DNA from: Streptomyces sp. NRRL F-2664
GTDB lineage: Bacteria > Actinomycetota > Actinomycetes > Streptomycetales > Streptomycetaceae
Direction: 5' to 3'
NCBI RefSeq assembly: GCF_000719345.1
Contig: NZ_JOFX01000028.1
Location: forward strand, 21,875 to 85,874
Length of the DNA stretch: 64,000 nt
Shown here: piece by piece, positions 45,487-55,401 of the stretch
How the letters are laid out: the number at the start of each line of letters is the position of its first letter
How positions within the stretch are numbered: the stretch's first letter is position 1
The notes under the pieces: model-generated
The model's database searches: none
What the model was told of the DNA's origin: nothing
What the model saw: only the letters and a program-made list of their open reading frames with translations
Position numbers and translations under genes: made by a program

Positions 45487-45508
45487 ATGACGCGGGGAGG
45501 CATTCGCC

Positions 45509-45832
45509 ATGGCGTGGCTGCTGGTCGTGGTCGCCGGACTCCTGGAGACCGGTTTCGCGGTCTGCCTGAAGCTCTCCCACGGCTTCACCCGGTTGTGGCC
45601 GACGATCGCCTTCGCCTGCTTCGCGCTCGGCAGCTTCGGCCTGCTGACGCTGGCCCTGAAGAAGCTGGACGTCGGTCCGGCGTACGCGGTGTGGACGGGC
45701 ATCGGTGCGGCCGGTACCGCGATCTACGGCATGGTCTTCCTCGGCGACGTGGTCTCCACCCTGAAACTTGTCTCGATCACGCTGGTCATCCTCGGGGTCG
45801 TCGGGCTCCAGTTGTCGGGGTCGGCGCACTGA
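45509..45832 (+). CDS. Small multidrug resistance (SMR) family transporter
   Basis: A 107-residue, four-helix protein. The essential membrane Glu is in the first helix (WLLVVVAGLLETGFAVCLKL), and PAYAVWTGIGAAGTA is the conserved loop-helix 3 motif. The sequence is closer to the SugE/Gdx (guanidinium exporter) branch than to EmrE, but this is a judgement by eye. GGGGAGG precedes ATG 45509. Its last 47 bp overlap the end of the convergent tetR gene. Confidence 0.92.
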   Translation: MAWLLVVVAGLLETGFAVCLKLSHGFTRLWPTIAFACFALGSFGLLTLALKKLDVGPAYAVWTGIGAAGTAIYGMVFLGDVVSTLKLVSITLVILGVVGLQLSGSAH

Positions 45833-46340
45833 GCAGCCCGATCAGCTCCTGAGGCCCCGGCTCCTCCCCCGGGGCGATCACGTAGGAGAGGGCCAGCCGC
45901 ACCGCCAGCTCGCACCGCCGCGGGTCCTCACCCGGCGTCAGCGCTGCGGCCGCCCGGTCGCGCACGGCCCGGGCGAGCTCCCCCGGTCCCGGCTCGCGCC
46001 GGCCGGCCGCGGGAAGCCCCGGTCCCCAGCTCCCGGTGAGCAGGGCCCGTACGAGGGGGTGCGCCCGGGCCGCCCGTACGGTCCACTCGGCGACCGCGGC
46101 GAGGCGGTCGGGCGTCCGCAGCGGGGCCGACAGGGCCCGGTCCACCCCTTCGAGGTACCGGTCGGCGGCCCGCCGGACCAGGGCGCGGCCCAGGCCCGCC
46201 TTGCCGCCGAACTCGTTGTAGAGGGTCTGCCGCGACACGCCGGCCGCGGCGGCCACGTCGACCATCCGGACGTCGGGCCAGGGGCGCGCCGCGAGCGCCG
46301 CCGCAGCCGCGTCCAGCAAGGAATCCCGGGCTGCCGGCAT
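45786..46340 (-). CDS. TetR-family regulator
   Basis: A 184-residue regulator from ATG 46340 ([16 protein letters not shown]). The helix-turn-helix is [21 protein letters not shown] with [11 protein letters not shown] after it. An upstream in-frame ATG at 46415 would add 25 residues. Its 3' end overlaps the SMR gene by 47 bp on the opposite strand. Regulation of the SMR gene is plausible from position only. Confidence 0.88.
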   Translation of the reverse strand: MPAARDSLLDAAAAALAARPWPDVRMVDVAAAAGVSRQTLYNEFGGKAGLGRALVRRAADRYLEGVDRALSAPLRTPDRLAAVAEWTVRAARAHPLVRALLTGSWGPGLPAAGRREPGPGELARAVRDRAAAALTPGEDPRRCELAVRLALSYVIAPGEEPGPQELIGLLSAPTPTTGARRPRG

Positions 46341-46482
46341 CCGTGCCTCCCCGCTCGGCTCTCCGGCCAGAGTTGACGGGCCGCCAGGCGCTGTCAAGGG
46401 CGCGTGCGCCGTCAAGGGTGCGGTCCCGGCCGCCCTGTGGACCTCGCTGGCCGGGGCCCGGGAGCCCCGCTACTGTTCGGGC

Positions 46483-47286
46483 ATGCCCGAGTATGACGAT
46501 GACCTGCGCCTTGCCCTCGAACTCGCCGATGCGGCGGACGCCGCCACGATGAAGCGGTTCCGCGCCCTCGATCTGAAGGTCGAGACGAAGCCGGACATGA
46601 CCCCGGTGAGCGAGGCGGACAAGGCCGCGGAGGAGGTCGTCCGGGCCGGCATCAGCGCCGCCCGGCCCGACGACGCCATCCTCGGGGAGGAGTACGGGCT
46701 CGTGGGCAGCGGTCCGCGCCGCTGGGTCGTCGACCCGATCGACGGTACGAAGAACTACGTGCGCGGGGTGCCCGTGTGGGCGACCCTGATCTCGCTGATG
46801 GCGGAGGGCGAGGACGGCGTGTTCCGCCCCGTCGTCGGCGTGGTGTCCGCGCCGGCGCTGGGCCGCCGCTGGTGGGCGGCGCAGGGCTCGGGCGCGTACT
46901 CGGGCGGCGCGCTCGGCGGGAGCGCCCCGATCGGCGTCTCCCGGGTGGGTGCGCTGGGCGACGCCTCGTTCGCGTACTCCTCGCTGACCGGGTGGGAGGA
47001 GCAGGGGCGGCTGCCCGGCTTCCTGGATCTGACGCGGGCGTGCTGGCGCACGCGCGGCTACGGCGACTTCTGGCCGTACATGATGGTCGCGGAGGGCTCC
47101 TTGGACCTGTGCGCCGAGCCCGAGCTGAACCTGTGGGACATGGCAGCCGTCGCGGTGGTCGTCCAGGAGGCGGGCGGCCGCTTCACCAGCCTGGACGGGG
47201 TCGACGGCGTGCACGGCGGGAACGCCGCGGCCTCCAACGGGCTGCTCCACGACGAGATGCTGGACCTGCTCCGCCCGCGCGCCTGA
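46483..47286 (+). CDS. hisN: Histidinol-phosphatase, inositol-monophosphatase family
   Basis: A 267-residue Mg-dependent phosphatase. [23 protein letters not shown] and [18 protein letters not shown] are the three metal-binding motifs of the IMPase family. The sequence resembles the HisN enzymes of actinomycetes that dephosphorylate histidinol phosphate; inositol phosphatase is the alternative. ATG 46483. Confidence 0.88.
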   Translation: MPEYDDDLRLALELADAADAATMKRFRALDLKVETKPDMTPVSEADKAAEEVVRAGISAARPDDAILGEEYGLVGSGPRRWVVDPIDGTKNYVRGVPVWATLISLMAEGEDGVFRPVVGVVSAPALGRRWWAAQGSGAYSGGALGGSAPIGVSRVGALGDASFAYSSLTGWEEQGRLPGFLDLTRACWRTRGYGDFWPYMMVAEGSLDLCAEPELNLWDMAAVAVVVQEAGGRFTSLDGVDGVHGGNAAASNGLLHDEMLDLLRPRA

Positions 47287-47377
47287 CGCGCCCGCGCGCC
47301 GGTCGCGCTCCTTTCGCACGCCTTCTTGCTGGCCCTCCCGGTCCGTGGGAATCTGAGGATCACCCCGCTTGTGCCCT

Positions 47378-47393
47378 TGTGAAGCGTTTCACT
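47378..47393. promoter_or_regulatory. Crp-type operator upstream of the CBS gene
   Basis: TGTGAAGCGTTTCACT matches TGTGA-N6-TCACA at 9 of 10 fixed positions and is symmetrical (GTGAA-N4-TTCAC), as is the wblE site at 12288. It lies 65 bp before the CBS-protein ATG and 91 bp after the hisN stop. Confidence 0.6.
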
Positions 47394-47458
47394 GGAGTCG
47401 ACTTCGCGCTGCGCACCCACCCAAGCGGGGGGACTCACCCCAGGAGGTGGCTCTCTTC

Positions 47459-47851
47459 ATGCTCGTCCGCGACGCAATGAGCACCGTGATCCTCACCCTC
47501 GGCCCCGCACACACCCTCCGGCAGGCGGCCTGCCTGATGTCCGGCCGGCGCGTGGGCGCGGCCGTCGTCCTCGACCCCGACCACAGCGGAATCGGCATAT
47601 TGACCGAGCGCGACATCCTCAACTCGATCGGCGCGGGCCACGATCCCGACCGGGAGTCGGTGGGCGCGCACACCACCAACAACGTCGTCTTCTGCACGCC
47701 GGACGCCACCTTGCAGGAGGCCGCCGAGGCGATGGTGCACGGCGGTTTCCGGCACCTGATCGTCCTGGAGCACGGCGGACCGGTGGGCATCGTGTCCGTG
47801 CGCGACGTCATCCGCTGCTGGGTGCCGGCGCGGCGCAGCGTACCGGCGTGA
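47459..47851 (+). CDS. Two-CBS-domain protein
   Basis: A 130-residue protein consisting of one tandem CBS pair: LVRDAMSTVILTLGPAHTLR with VGAAVVLDPDHSGIGILTERDIL, then NNVVFCTPDATLQEAAEAMV with HLIVLEHGGPVGIVSVRDVI. Such stand-alone pairs bind adenine nucleotides and regulate partners. CAGGAGGTGG precedes ATG 47459. No partner is evident nearby. Confidence 0.92.
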   Translation: MLVRDAMSTVILTLGPAHTLRQAACLMSGRRVGAAVVLDPDHSGIGILTERDILNSIGAGHDPDRESVGAHTTNNVVFCTPDATLQEAAEAMVHGGFRHLIVLEHGGPVGIVSVRDVIRCWVPARRSVPA

Positions 47852-47857
47852 AACGGC

Positions 47858-47895
47858 GCCGGGCCGCCGCCCTCCGGGGAGGGCCGCGGCCCGGC
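47858..47895. terminator. Bidirectional terminator between the CBS gene and catalase
   Basis: A perfect 10-bp outer stem (GCCGGGCCGC / GCGGCCCGGC) with an inner CCCTCC-GGGGAGGG hairpin, located between convergent genes. Confidence 0.75.
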
Positions 47896-47921
47896 GTCCT
47901 GCTCCGGCGAGCGGTTGCCCG

Positions 47922-49394
47922 TCAGCCGCGGAGGGCCTGGACCGCGGCGTCGAGGCGCTTGCCGAAGTCGGCGTCCGCCTGGCGGAAGTTGTCGATCGCG
48001 CGCTCGACGATGTCGTCGCGGGAGACCTTGGCGATGAAGCCCGCGAGGTTGTCGATCAGACGGCCCTTCTCGTCCTCGGAGTACAGGCGGTAGAGGTTGC
48101 CCGCCTGGACGAAGTCGTTGTCCTCGCTGTGCACGGGCGCGGCGTGGTTGCCCGTGCCGCCGGTGACCGCGACCGTCTGCCACAGCGGGCGGCCGGTCTC
48201 GCGCGGGCCGCCGAAGCTGTTCGGCTCGTAGTTCTTCGCGCCCTTGTGGCGGCCGTCGTAGAGGTGGCCGTCACGGGAGTTGGTGCGCGCCTCGGTGGCG
48301 TGCGGACGATTCACCGGCAGGTGGTCGGCGTTGATGCCGACGCGGTAGCGGTGGGCGTCGCCGTAGCCGAAGAGGCGGCCCTGGAGCATCTTGTCGGGGG
48401 ACGGCCCGATGCCGGGGACGAAGTGCGCCGGGGAGAAGATGCTCTGCTCGACCTCGGCGAAGACGTTCTCCGGGTTGCGGTTGAGCTCCAGCTTGCCGAT
48501 CTCGATCGGCGGGTAGTCGGCGTGCGGCCACACCTTGGTGAGGTCGAACGGGTTGAAGCGGTAGGTCGCCGCGTCGGCCGCCGGCATGATCTGGACCTGC
48601 ACGGTCCAGGTCGGGAAGTCACCGCGCTCGATGGCCTCGCGCAGGTCGCGCTGGTGGGAGTCGGGGTCCTCGCCGGCCAGCCTGTTGGCCTCGGCCTGGG
48701 TCAGGTTCTTGATGCCCTGGTCGGTCTTGAAGTGGTACTTGACCCAGAAGACCTCGCCGGCCTCGTTGTTCCACTGGAACGTGTGCGAGCCGTAGCCGTT
48801 CATGTGGCGGTAGGACGCCGGGATGCCGCGGTCACCGAACAGCCAGGTCACCTGGTGGGTGGACTCGGGTGACAGGCCCCAGAAGTCCCAGACGTTGTCC
48901 GCCTCCTGCGAGCCCGTGTACGGGTCGCGCTTCTGGGTGTGGATGAAGTCGGGGAACTTGATGGCGTCCTTGATGAAGAACACCGGGGTGTTGTTGCCGA
49001 CGAGGTCGTAGTTGCCCTCCTCGGTGTAGAACTTCAACGCCCAGCCGCGGGGGTCGCGTACCGCGTCGGCGCTGCCGAGGTTGCCGGCGACGGTGGAGAA
49101 GCGCAGGAAGGTCTCGGTCTGCTTGCCCACCTCGGAGAGGAACTTCGCGCGCGTCCACTGCGAGACGTCGCGGGTGAGCGTGAAGGTGCCGTACGCGCCG
49201 GCGCCCCGGGCGTGCACCACGCGCTCCGGAATGCGCTCCCGGTTGAAGTGCGCGAGCTTCTCCAGCAGGAGCTGGTCCTGGACCAGGACGGGGCCGCCGA
49301 TGCCGGCCGTCTCGCTGTTCTGGTTGTCGGCCACCGGCGCCCCGGCCTCCGTGGTGAGCGGTCCCTGCGTCACGTGCGCCTCCTGCGTCGTCAC
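47922..49394 (-). CDS. katA: Monofunctional haem catalase (clade 3, small subunit)
   Basis: A 490-residue catalase splitting hydrogen peroxide. The distal His is in [12 protein letters not shown], the distal Asn in VGNNTPVFF, and the proximal haem Tyr in [14 protein letters not shown]. The length fits small-subunit, NADPH-binding catalases. It is divergent from a Fur-family gene with a palindrome between them, so peroxide-inducible control is likely. The Streptomyces name for the major catalase is catA. Confidence 0.96.
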   Translation of the reverse strand: MTTQEAHVTQGPLTTEAGAPVADNQNSETAGIGGPVLVQDQLLLEKLAHFNRERIPERVVHARGAGAYGTFTLTRDVSQWTRAKFLSEVGKQTETFLRFSTVAGNLGSADAVRDPRGWALKFYTEEGNYDLVGNNTPVFFIKDAIKFPDFIHTQKRDPYTGSQEADNVWDFWGLSPESTHQVTWLFGDRGIPASYRHMNGYGSHTFQWNNEAGEVFWVKYHFKTDQGIKNLTQAEANRLAGEDPDSHQRDLREAIERGDFPTWTVQVQIMPAADAATYRFNPFDLTKVWPHADYPPIEIGKLELNRNPENVFAEVEQSIFSPAHFVPGIGPSPDKMLQGRLFGYGDAHRYRVGINADHLPVNRPHATEARTNSRDGHLYDGRHKGAKNYEPNSFGGPRETGRPLWQTVAVTGGTGNHAAPVHSEDNDFVQAGNLYRLYSEDEKGRLIDNLAGFIAKVSRDDIVERAIDNFRQADADFGKRLDAAVQALRG

Positions 49395-49436
49395 TGCGTG
49401 TCCTGTCCTTAGCGTTCGCCGTACTCGATCCTACAA

Positions 49437-49449
49437 TGGACTTTGTCCA
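49437..49449. promoter_or_regulatory. Candidate CatR/Fur-family operator between katA and catR
   Basis: TGGAC-TTT-GTCCA is a perfect palindrome (extended context CAATGGACTTTGTCCAACT), 43 bp before the catalase start and 73 bp before the repressor start. The position suits repression of catalase by the adjacent Fur-family protein. Confidence 0.55.
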
Positions 49450-49521
49450 ACTCAAGCAAGTATCCAACTCCATACCTGTTCGGTAGTTACACCGAATCCC
49501 CACGCTGTTAGGCTGGTGTCC

Positions 49522-49938
49522 ATGAGTGACCTGCTGGAACGACTTCGCGGACGCGGCTGGCGCATGACGGCACAGCGGCGCGTCGTGGCCGAGGTGCTCG
49601 ACGGTGACCACGTGCACCTGACAGCAGACGAGGTGCACGCCCGCGCCGTGGCCAAGCTGCCCGAGATCTCGCGCGCGACCGTCTACAACACGCTCGGTGA
49701 GCTCGTCTCCCTGGGCGAGGTCCTGGAAGTGGCCACGGACCGCCGCGCCAAGCGCTACGACCCGAACGCCCACCGGCCCCACCAGCACCTGGTCTGCGCC
49801 CGGTGCGGCGCCATCCGCGACGTGCACCCGGCGGGCAACCCGCTGGCGGACCTGCCGGACTCGGAGCGCTTCGGCTTCGTCGTGTCGGCGGTCGAGGTGA
49901 CCTACCGCGGCGTCTGCCCGAACTGCGCGGGCGCCTGA
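49522..49938 (+). CDS. catR: Fur-family peroxide-responsive repressor (CatR/PerR-like)
   Basis: A 138-residue Fur-family regulator. The DNA-binding region is RMTAQRRVVAEVLDGDHVHL with SRATVYNTLGELV; the structural zinc site is VCARCG and CPNCAG; the regulatory metal site includes HRPHQHLV. Divergence from catalase points to the PerR/CatR role, where metal-catalysed oxidation by H2O2 inactivates the repressor. ATG 49522. Confidence 0.9.
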   Translation: MSDLLERLRGRGWRMTAQRRVVAEVLDGDHVHLTADEVHARAVAKLPEISRATVYNTLGELVSLGEVLEVATDRRAKRYDPNAHRPHQHLVCARCGAIRDVHPAGNPLADLPDSERFGFVVSAVEVTYRGVCPNCAGA

Positions 49939-49955
49939 TCCCGTCGGGCGGACAG

Positions 49956-49981
49956 GACCCGGGCCCCTGCGGGTCCGGGTC
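49956..49981 (+). terminator. Terminator after catR
   Basis: GACCCGG...CCGGGTC, a 7-bp outer stem with a GC-rich interior, immediately followed by CTTTTCC. It is 17 bp after the catR stop. Confidence 0.65.
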
Positions 49982-50031
49982 TTTTCCGCCTCCGGGCGCT
50001 TCACTTCGCCGGTGGAAACGGTCCGGAAACG

Positions 50032-50068
50032 CCTCAGGGCCCGGATCCAGTGGATCCGGGCCCTGAGG
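50032..50068 (-). terminator. Terminator of the first tRNA-fMet gene
   Basis: A perfect 18-bp stem (CCTCAGGGCCCGGATCCA with its complement, centred at 50050), directly downstream of the tRNA on the minus strand. Confidence 0.85.
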
Positions 50069-50074
50069 CTTCAG

Positions 50075-50148
50075 TAGCGGGGACAGGATTTGAACCTGCG
50101 ACCTCTGGGTTATGAGCCCAGCGAGCTACCGAGCTGCTCCACCCCGCG
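50075..50148 (-). tRNA. Initiator tRNA-fMet (CAU), copy 1
   Basis: A 74-nt cloverleaf with anticodon loop CTCATAA (CAT). Initiator features are present: a C1-A72 mismatch at the acceptor end (CGCGGGG against CCCCGCT with A discriminator) and three G-C pairs at the base of the anticodon stem (CTGGG/CCCAG). CCA is not encoded. It is identical to the copy at 52268. Confidence 0.95.
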
Positions 50149-50218
50149 TCGGTGAACCCAACGTTACGTGACGGCCCCCGGCAGATGCAAATCGGTTAAC
50201 CCAGCTCCGGTGGCCGCC

Positions 50219-52066
50219 TCACGCCGACAGTTCCTCCGCCAGCGCCTCGCGCAGTCGGGCCGCGCGCTCGGAGACCTCCGCCGGGCCCAGTTCCATGGCG
50301 CGGGCGCACCACTTCTGGCCCTCCGCGAGGTCGCCGTGCCGGGCCGCGAGCAGCCCCAGCCGCAGGGCGGCGCGGCCATGGCCCGCCACCGCCGCACGGG
50401 TCCACCACAGGGCCGCCTCCGGCTCGCTGCCCTCGCGGGCCAGCAGCAGCCCCAGGTTGAAAGCGCCGTTGCGGGATCCCGCCTCGGCCGCCTCCCGGTA
50501 CCAGCGGGCGGCCGCCTCCATGTCACCGCGGGCGGCGGCGAGCATGCCGACGCGCACCTGCGCACGGCGGTGCCCGAGCTCGGCGGCCCGCTCGTACCAC
50601 TCCTCGCTCTCGGTACGAGGGGCCCCGCCCACCGGCTCGCCCAGCGCCGGCGGCTCCGGCGGGGGCGCCAGCGACTCCAGCAGCGCGGCCAGCCGGAACG
50701 CCGCCTCCGCGCTGCCGCCACCGGCCGCGCAGCGCAGGTGCCGCTCGGCGGCCCGCTCCTCGCCGTCCCGCACCAGGGCGATCCCGACCTGGAGCGCCGC
50801 GTCGGTGTGCCCGGCCGAGGCGGCCCGCTCGTACCACTTCAGCGCCGTGCGGTCCTCGTCGCGGCTGGCGAAGAGGATCCCGAGGTTGAAGGCGGCGTCG
50901 ACGCTGCCCGCCTCGGCGGCCTTCGAGAACCACGGCTCCGCACCCGCGGCGTCACCGCCCTGGAGCAGCAGGATGGCCAGCGCATTGGCCGCCTCCCGGT
51001 GTCCGGCGTAGGCGGCACGCCGGTACCACTGCTCGGCCTGGGCGGTCCGGTCCTGTGCAGCGCACAGCAGAGCAAGGTTGTACGCCCCGTTTTGATCGCC
51101 CGCGTCCATGGCGGTCCGGTACCAGCGCTCGGCGGTCTCGGTCTCGCCCCGTGCGGCGTGCAGCGCGCCCAGGGCGTTCGCCGCGTTGCCGTCGCCGTCC
51201 TGCGCCGCCCGGTGCCACCATGCGGCCGCGCTGTCCTCGTCGCCGGCGTCGCGCAGCAGGAAGCCGAGCGCGCACGCGGCCCGCGCCTCCCCCTGCTTGG
51301 CGGAGGTCAGGTACCAGCGACCGGCCTCCTTCAACTCGCCGCGCGCCTCCAGCAGCGCACCCAGGTGCAGGGCGGCGCGGCGGTGCCCGCGGGCGGCGGC
51401 CTGCCGGTACCACTGCTCGGCCTCGGCGGGGTCGCCCTTGCGCAGGTGCCTGGCCAGCCGGTACGCGGCCTCGCGGTGGCCCTGTTCGGCGGCGGCGCGG
51501 AACCACCGCTCCACGCCCTTGTCCCCGCGGTGCTCCAGCAGGTCGGCCAGCCCGTATGCGCCGAGGGCATGGCCGGATTCCGCCGCCTGGCGCAGCCAGT
51601 ACTCGGCGGCCGGCTCGTCCCCGCGCTCACGGAAATGACGGCCCAGGGCGTGCGCGGCGGGCGCGGACCCGGCCACGGCGGCGACCCGCCACCAGCCGGC
51701 GGCCTCCTCGGGGTAGCCGCGCTGGAGCAGCAGGACACCCAGGTTGTTGGCGGCGGCGCGGTCCCCCTCGGCGGTGGCCCCCCGCAGGTACGGCTCGGCT
51801 CCGTCCAGGTCTCCGCGGCGCAGCAGGAGCGCGCCGAGCACGCTCATGGCACCGGGGTCGCCCTTGTCGGCGGCCACCCGGTGCCGGGCTTCCAGCTCGG
51901 CGTCGCTCGCCGCGTCGGTCTCGGCGAACATCTCCTGCGCGAAATCCGCATCGGTCAGCGCGGTCTGCGTGTCGGCAACGGGTGCCGACTCGTTGGCTCC
52001 TGTGCCCGCTTCGGCCTGCGCCCTCACAAACCGCCCTGTCTCCAGCAGAGTTGACCTGTCCCCCAT
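50219..52066 (-). CDS. Sel1/TPR-repeat protein
   Basis: About 615 residues. After an Ala/Glu-rich 70-residue N-terminus it consists of some 14-15 tandem units of about 36 residues with the pattern W(Y/W)RxAAxxGxxxAAxxLGxLLxxRGD, the Sel1-like form of TPR. The units differ enough to be ancient. Such solenoids bind proteins; in Streptomyces no specific role is established. ATG 52066 is preceded by GATGGGA; ATG 52075 is an alternative. It lies between two identical tRNA genes on the same strand. Confidence 0.88.
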   Translation of the reverse strand: MGDRSTLLETGRFVRAQAEAGTGANESAPVADTQTALTDADFAQEMFAETDAASDAELEARHRVAADKGDPGAMSVLGALLLRRGDLDGAEPYLRGATAEGDRAAANNLGVLLLQRGYPEEAAGWWRVAAVAGSAPAAHALGRHFRERGDEPAAEYWLRQAAESGHALGAYGLADLLEHRGDKGVERWFRAAAEQGHREAAYRLARHLRKGDPAEAEQWYRQAAARGHRRAALHLGALLEARGELKEAGRWYLTSAKQGEARAACALGFLLRDAGDEDSAAAWWHRAAQDGDGNAANALGALHAARGETETAERWYRTAMDAGDQNGAYNLALLCAAQDRTAQAEQWYRRAAYAGHREAANALAILLLQGGDAAGAEPWFSKAAEAGSVDAAFNLGILFASRDEDRTALKWYERAASAGHTDAALQVGIALVRDGEERAAERHLRCAAGGGSAEAAFRLAALLESLAPPPEPPALGEPVGGAPRTESEEWYERAAELGHRRAQVRVGMLAAARGDMEAAARWYREAAEAGSRNGAFNLGLLLAREGSEPEAALWWTRAAVAGHGRAALRLGLLAARHGDLAEGQKWCARAMELGPAEVSERAARLREALAEELSA

Positions 52067-52225
52067 AAATCCCATCGTCGCATCACCTGCTACCCGCGTA
52101 CACCTGGTATGTCGCAGTCAGTGAGGTCACTACAGCGTTTTGTCGACATGCCCACAGTGGGGTAAGTCAAACACGCTCCTGCCCCAACTCACCCGTCCCA
52201 GCTACCGCGTGTCCGCTCCGAACAT

Positions 52226-52262
52226 GACGAAGGCCCGGATCCCATGGATCCGGGCCTTCGTC
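52226..52262 (-). terminator. Terminator of the second tRNA-fMet gene
   Basis: A perfect 17-bp stem (GACGAAGGCCCGGATCC, loop CAT) directly downstream of the tRNA on the minus strand. Its core GGCCCGGATCC resembles that of copy 1. The gap from 52076 to here holds no gene. Confidence 0.85.
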
Positions 52263-52267
52263 TTCAG

Positions 52268-52341
52268 TAGCGGGGACAGGATTTGAACCTGCGACCTCTG
52301 GGTTATGAGCCCAGCGAGCTACCGAGCTGCTCCACCCCGCG
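52268..52341 (-). tRNA. Initiator tRNA-fMet (CAU), copy 2
   Basis: Identical in all 74 bases to the gene at 50075-50148, including the C1-A72 mismatch and the GGG/CCC anticodon stem. Flanking identity extends for several bases on both sides (CTTCAG before, TCGGTGA after), pointing to duplication. Confidence 0.95.
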
Positions 52342-52393
52342 TCGGTGACACCACAGTATCACGACGCGGGACGGAGCCCTCACCCATAAGTGA

Positions 52394-55270
52394 TCAGCCG
52401 CCCGACGGAGGGGGCGTGGCCTTCGCCTCGGCGTCGATCGCCCGCTTCAGCGCGGCCTTGATCTCGTCCTGGGCCTTGCCGAATGCAGCCCAGTCGCCGG
52501 ACTGCCGCGCCTTCTCGGCATCCTCGATGGCCTTCTGCGCGTCGGCGAGAGCCGCCTTCACCGTCGGGTCCTGGTTGGTCGGGGGCGTGACGGTGCCCTC
52601 TCCCGGCGGCTGCGCCGGCGGCACCGGCGTGGTCGGGGCCTCGGCCCCGAACACCACGTTCAGCGCCTTCTCCAGGGTGTCCTCGAAGGCGGTCTGGTTT
52701 CCGTAGGTCACCAGCACCTTGCGCAGCAGCGGGTACTTCAGGCCGGAGCTGCGGACGTACACCGGCTCGACGTAGAGCATCCCGCCGTCGAGCGGCACCG
52801 CGAGCAGGTTGCCGTACTCGATCTCCGAGTCACCACCGCGCAGCAGGCGGATTGATTCGGCGATCTTCGGCTCCGACTGGAACTTGCTCTGCACCTGGCC
52901 GGGGCCCTCCGGCGGCTTGCTGGTCGGCATCTTCAGGATGCGGATCTTGCCGTAGTCCGGGGTGCCCGGGTCGGCGTTGACCGCCATGAAGGCGCTCAGG
53001 TTGGGCCGCTCGTTCGGCGTGAACGTCGTCGTGAGCGAGAAGACCTGGTCCTTCTCCTTCTGCTCCGGCATCTTCATCGACAGGTAGTACGGCGGAACCG
53101 CCGTGCCGGCCTTGGTCGTCGGGTCGTCCGGAACGGCCCAGGCCTCACTGCCGCTGAGGAAGGTCTGCGGGTCGGTGACGTGGTACCGGGTCAGCAGCTC
53201 GCGCTGGACCTTGAAGAGGTCCTGCGGGTAACGGAGGTGGTCCATGAGCGGCTTGGCGATCTCGCTCTTGGGCTTCACCGTGCCGGGGAAGGCCTTCATC
53301 CACGTCTTCAGGACCGGGTCCTGGGTGTCCCACTGGTACAGGTCGACCGAGCCGTCGTAGGCGTCGACGGTGGCCTTCACCGAGTTGCGGATGTAGTTGA
53401 CCTGGTTCTCCTGGGCCACCACGGCGCGCTGGCTGTTGGTCAGCGAGTCCGCCGTGCTCTGGCCCAGCGTGGTGCGTGAGGCGTACGGGTAGCCGTTGGT
53501 GGTCGTGTAGGCGTCGACGATCCACTTGATCCGGCCGTCGATCACGGCCGGGTACGGAGCGCCGTCGATGGTCAGCCACGGGGCGACGGCCTCGACGCGC
53601 TGCTTGGGCGTCCGGTTGTAGAGGATGCGCGAGCCGTCGCCGATGGCGCCCGAGTACAGGATCTGCGGCTCGCTGAACGTCAGGGCGTAAGCAGCCCGGT
53701 TGACCGGGCTGTCCAGGTTCACCCCGGAGTCGCCCTGGTAGCTGGTCTCCTTCTCACCCTTGTCGTCGGAGTAGTCGAGCTCCTTCTGCGGGCCGCCGAC
53801 GATCGAGTACTGCTTGGTCTGCTCGCCGTAGTAGATGCGCTGCTCGAAGTCCGTGCCGAACATCCCCTTGGACGGGAGGTCGGACTGGGTGAAGTCGGGG
53901 GCGCCGTCCTTCACGGTGGTGCCCTTGGCCGCGACCACGCCGTAGCCGTGCGTGTACTTGAAGTGGTCGTTGATCCAGTTGTTCTTCGGGATGCCGCCGA
54001 TGTTGAGCTCGCGCAGGCCGATGACCGTGTCCTGGCCGCTGTAGCGGTCGACGGCGAGCGTGGACGGGAAGGCGTAGTAGCCCTTGACCTGCTGGAGCTG
54101 CTGGAAGGCGGGCGAGACGATGTTCGGGTCCAGCAGGCGCAGGCTGGCCGTGGTGTCGGCCGCCGACCGCAGCTTGGTGCGGTCCTCGGTCTGCGGCGCG
54201 CCCGGGTAGTCCTTGACCTCGGCTCCGGCGATCCCGTAGGCGTCGCGGGTGGCCTTGATGTTCTTCTGGACGTACGGGGATTCCTTGGCCTGCTCGTTCG
54301 GCTGGACCTGGAACTTCTGCACGATGGCCGGGTAGAGCCCGCCGATCAGGATCGCCGAGAGCACCATCAGCCCGAAGCCGATCACCGGCAGCTGCCAGGT
54401 GCGGCGCCACAGCGTCGCGAAGAACAGCAGGGCGCAGATCGCGGCGATGGCGACGAGGATCGTCTTCGCCGGCAGGTAGGCGTTCGCGTCGACGTAGCGC
54501 AGGCCGGTCCAGTTGTCGGCGGCCTTGAAGTCGCTGGACTTCACGGCGAGGCCGTACCGGTCGAGCCAGTACGCGACCGCCTTCAGCGTGACGAAGAGGC
54601 CGAGCAGCACCGAGAGGTGCCCGGTCGCGGCCGCCGTGGCCCGAGCGCCCGGGCTGGTCACGCGCAGTCCGCCGTAGAGGTAGTGCACGACGGTCGCGGC
54701 GATCACCGACAGGACGACGGCGGCGAAGCCGAAGCCCAGCAGGAAGCGGTACCAGGGCAGGTCGAAGGTGTAGAAGGACACGTCCATGCGGAACTGGGGG
54801 TCCTTCGTGCCGAAGGGCACCCCGTTCACGTACATGAGCCAGGTCTTCCACTGGCCGGCCGCCGAGGCCCCGGCGATCAGGCCGACGAGCACCGAGATGC
54901 CGAGCAGCAGCCACTTCTTGTACGGGGCGATGCTCATCCGGTACCGGTCGAGGCTCTGCTGCTCCATCGACATCGCGCTGAGCGGCGGCCGCAGCCGGTG
55001 CGCCAGCCAGATGTTCAGCCCGACCGCACCGGTCATCAGCAGGCCGAAGACGGCGAAGAGGCCGATCTTGGTCCACAGGGTGGTGGTGAACACGGTGGTG
55101 TACTTCACGGAGCGGAACCAGAGCCAGTCCGTCCAGAAGCCAGCGAACATGATGAAGAGCATTCCCAGGACGGCCAGCACGCCCAGGGTCATGAGGAGAG
55201 TGCGTGCACGCCGGGAGGGGCGGCCGACTCTCATCCGTGGCCCGGAAGGGCCTCCGCCGCGGTCCGGCAT
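52394..55270 (-). CDS. UPF0182 family large membrane protein
   Basis: A 958-residue protein. Seven hydrophobic helices lie in the first 320 residues ([19 protein letters not shown] and others), then a large extracytoplasmic domain (about 330-890) and a Pro/Gly/Ala-rich tail with [10 protein letters not shown] and charged helices. It matches the actinobacterial UPF0182/COG1615 family in length and motifs such as [17 protein letters not shown]. Start ATG 55270 ([10 protein letters not shown]) is the usual family start; an upstream ATG at 55348 is possible. Function unknown. Confidence 0.93.
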   Translation of the reverse strand: MPDRGGGPSGPRMRVGRPSRRARTLLMTLGVLAVLGMLFIMFAGFWTDWLWFRSVKYTTVFTTTLWTKIGLFAVFGLLMTGAVGLNIWLAHRLRPPLSAMSMEQQSLDRYRMSIAPYKKWLLLGISVLVGLIAGASAAGQWKTWLMYVNGVPFGTKDPQFRMDVSFYTFDLPWYRFLLGFGFAAVVLSVIAATVVHYLYGGLRVTSPGARATAAATGHLSVLLGLFVTLKAVAYWLDRYGLAVKSSDFKAADNWTGLRYVDANAYLPAKTILVAIAAICALLFFATLWRRTWQLPVIGFGLMVLSAILIGGLYPAIVQKFQVQPNEQAKESPYVQKNIKATRDAYGIAGAEVKDYPGAPQTEDRTKLRSAADTTASLRLLDPNIVSPAFQQLQQVKGYYAFPSTLAVDRYSGQDTVIGLRELNIGGIPKNNWINDHFKYTHGYGVVAAKGTTVKDGAPDFTQSDLPSKGMFGTDFEQRIYYGEQTKQYSIVGGPQKELDYSDDKGEKETSYQGDSGVNLDSPVNRAAYALTFSEPQILYSGAIGDGSRILYNRTPKQRVEAVAPWLTIDGAPYPAVIDGRIKWIVDAYTTTNGYPYASRTTLGQSTADSLTNSQRAVVAQENQVNYIRNSVKATVDAYDGSVDLYQWDTQDPVLKTWMKAFPGTVKPKSEIAKPLMDHLRYPQDLFKVQRELLTRYHVTDPQTFLSGSEAWAVPDDPTTKAGTAVPPYYLSMKMPEQKEKDQVFSLTTTFTPNERPNLSAFMAVNADPGTPDYGKIRILKMPTSKPPEGPGQVQSKFQSEPKIAESIRLLRGGDSEIEYGNLLAVPLDGGMLYVEPVYVRSSGLKYPLLRKVLVTYGNQTAFEDTLEKALNVVFGAEAPTTPVPPAQPPGEGTVTPPTNQDPTVKAALADAQKAIEDAEKARQSGDWAAFGKAQDEIKAALKRAIDAEAKATPPPSGG

Positions 55271-55401
55271 CTGGAAAGCCAAGGTGCGCACCTCGAAAGT
55301 CGCTGAGTACTGGTATTGAACGGACCCCCGATCGTAGAGCCCATTCATGCAACTTACTGAGGCTCCGGTCAGTTCCCGGTATGCGGGGGAAAGGAGGCAG
55401 G

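Noticed and set aside
45472..45487. The palindrome before the SMR gene as a third Crp site.
   Set aside because: The TGA/TCA half-sites are 7 rather than 6 bases apart and the arms read GTGAC/GTCAC.
45406..45508. A guanidine riboswitch upstream of the SugE-like SMR gene.
   Set aside because: The 103-bp spacer shows neither paired ACGR-loop hairpins nor the ykkC core.
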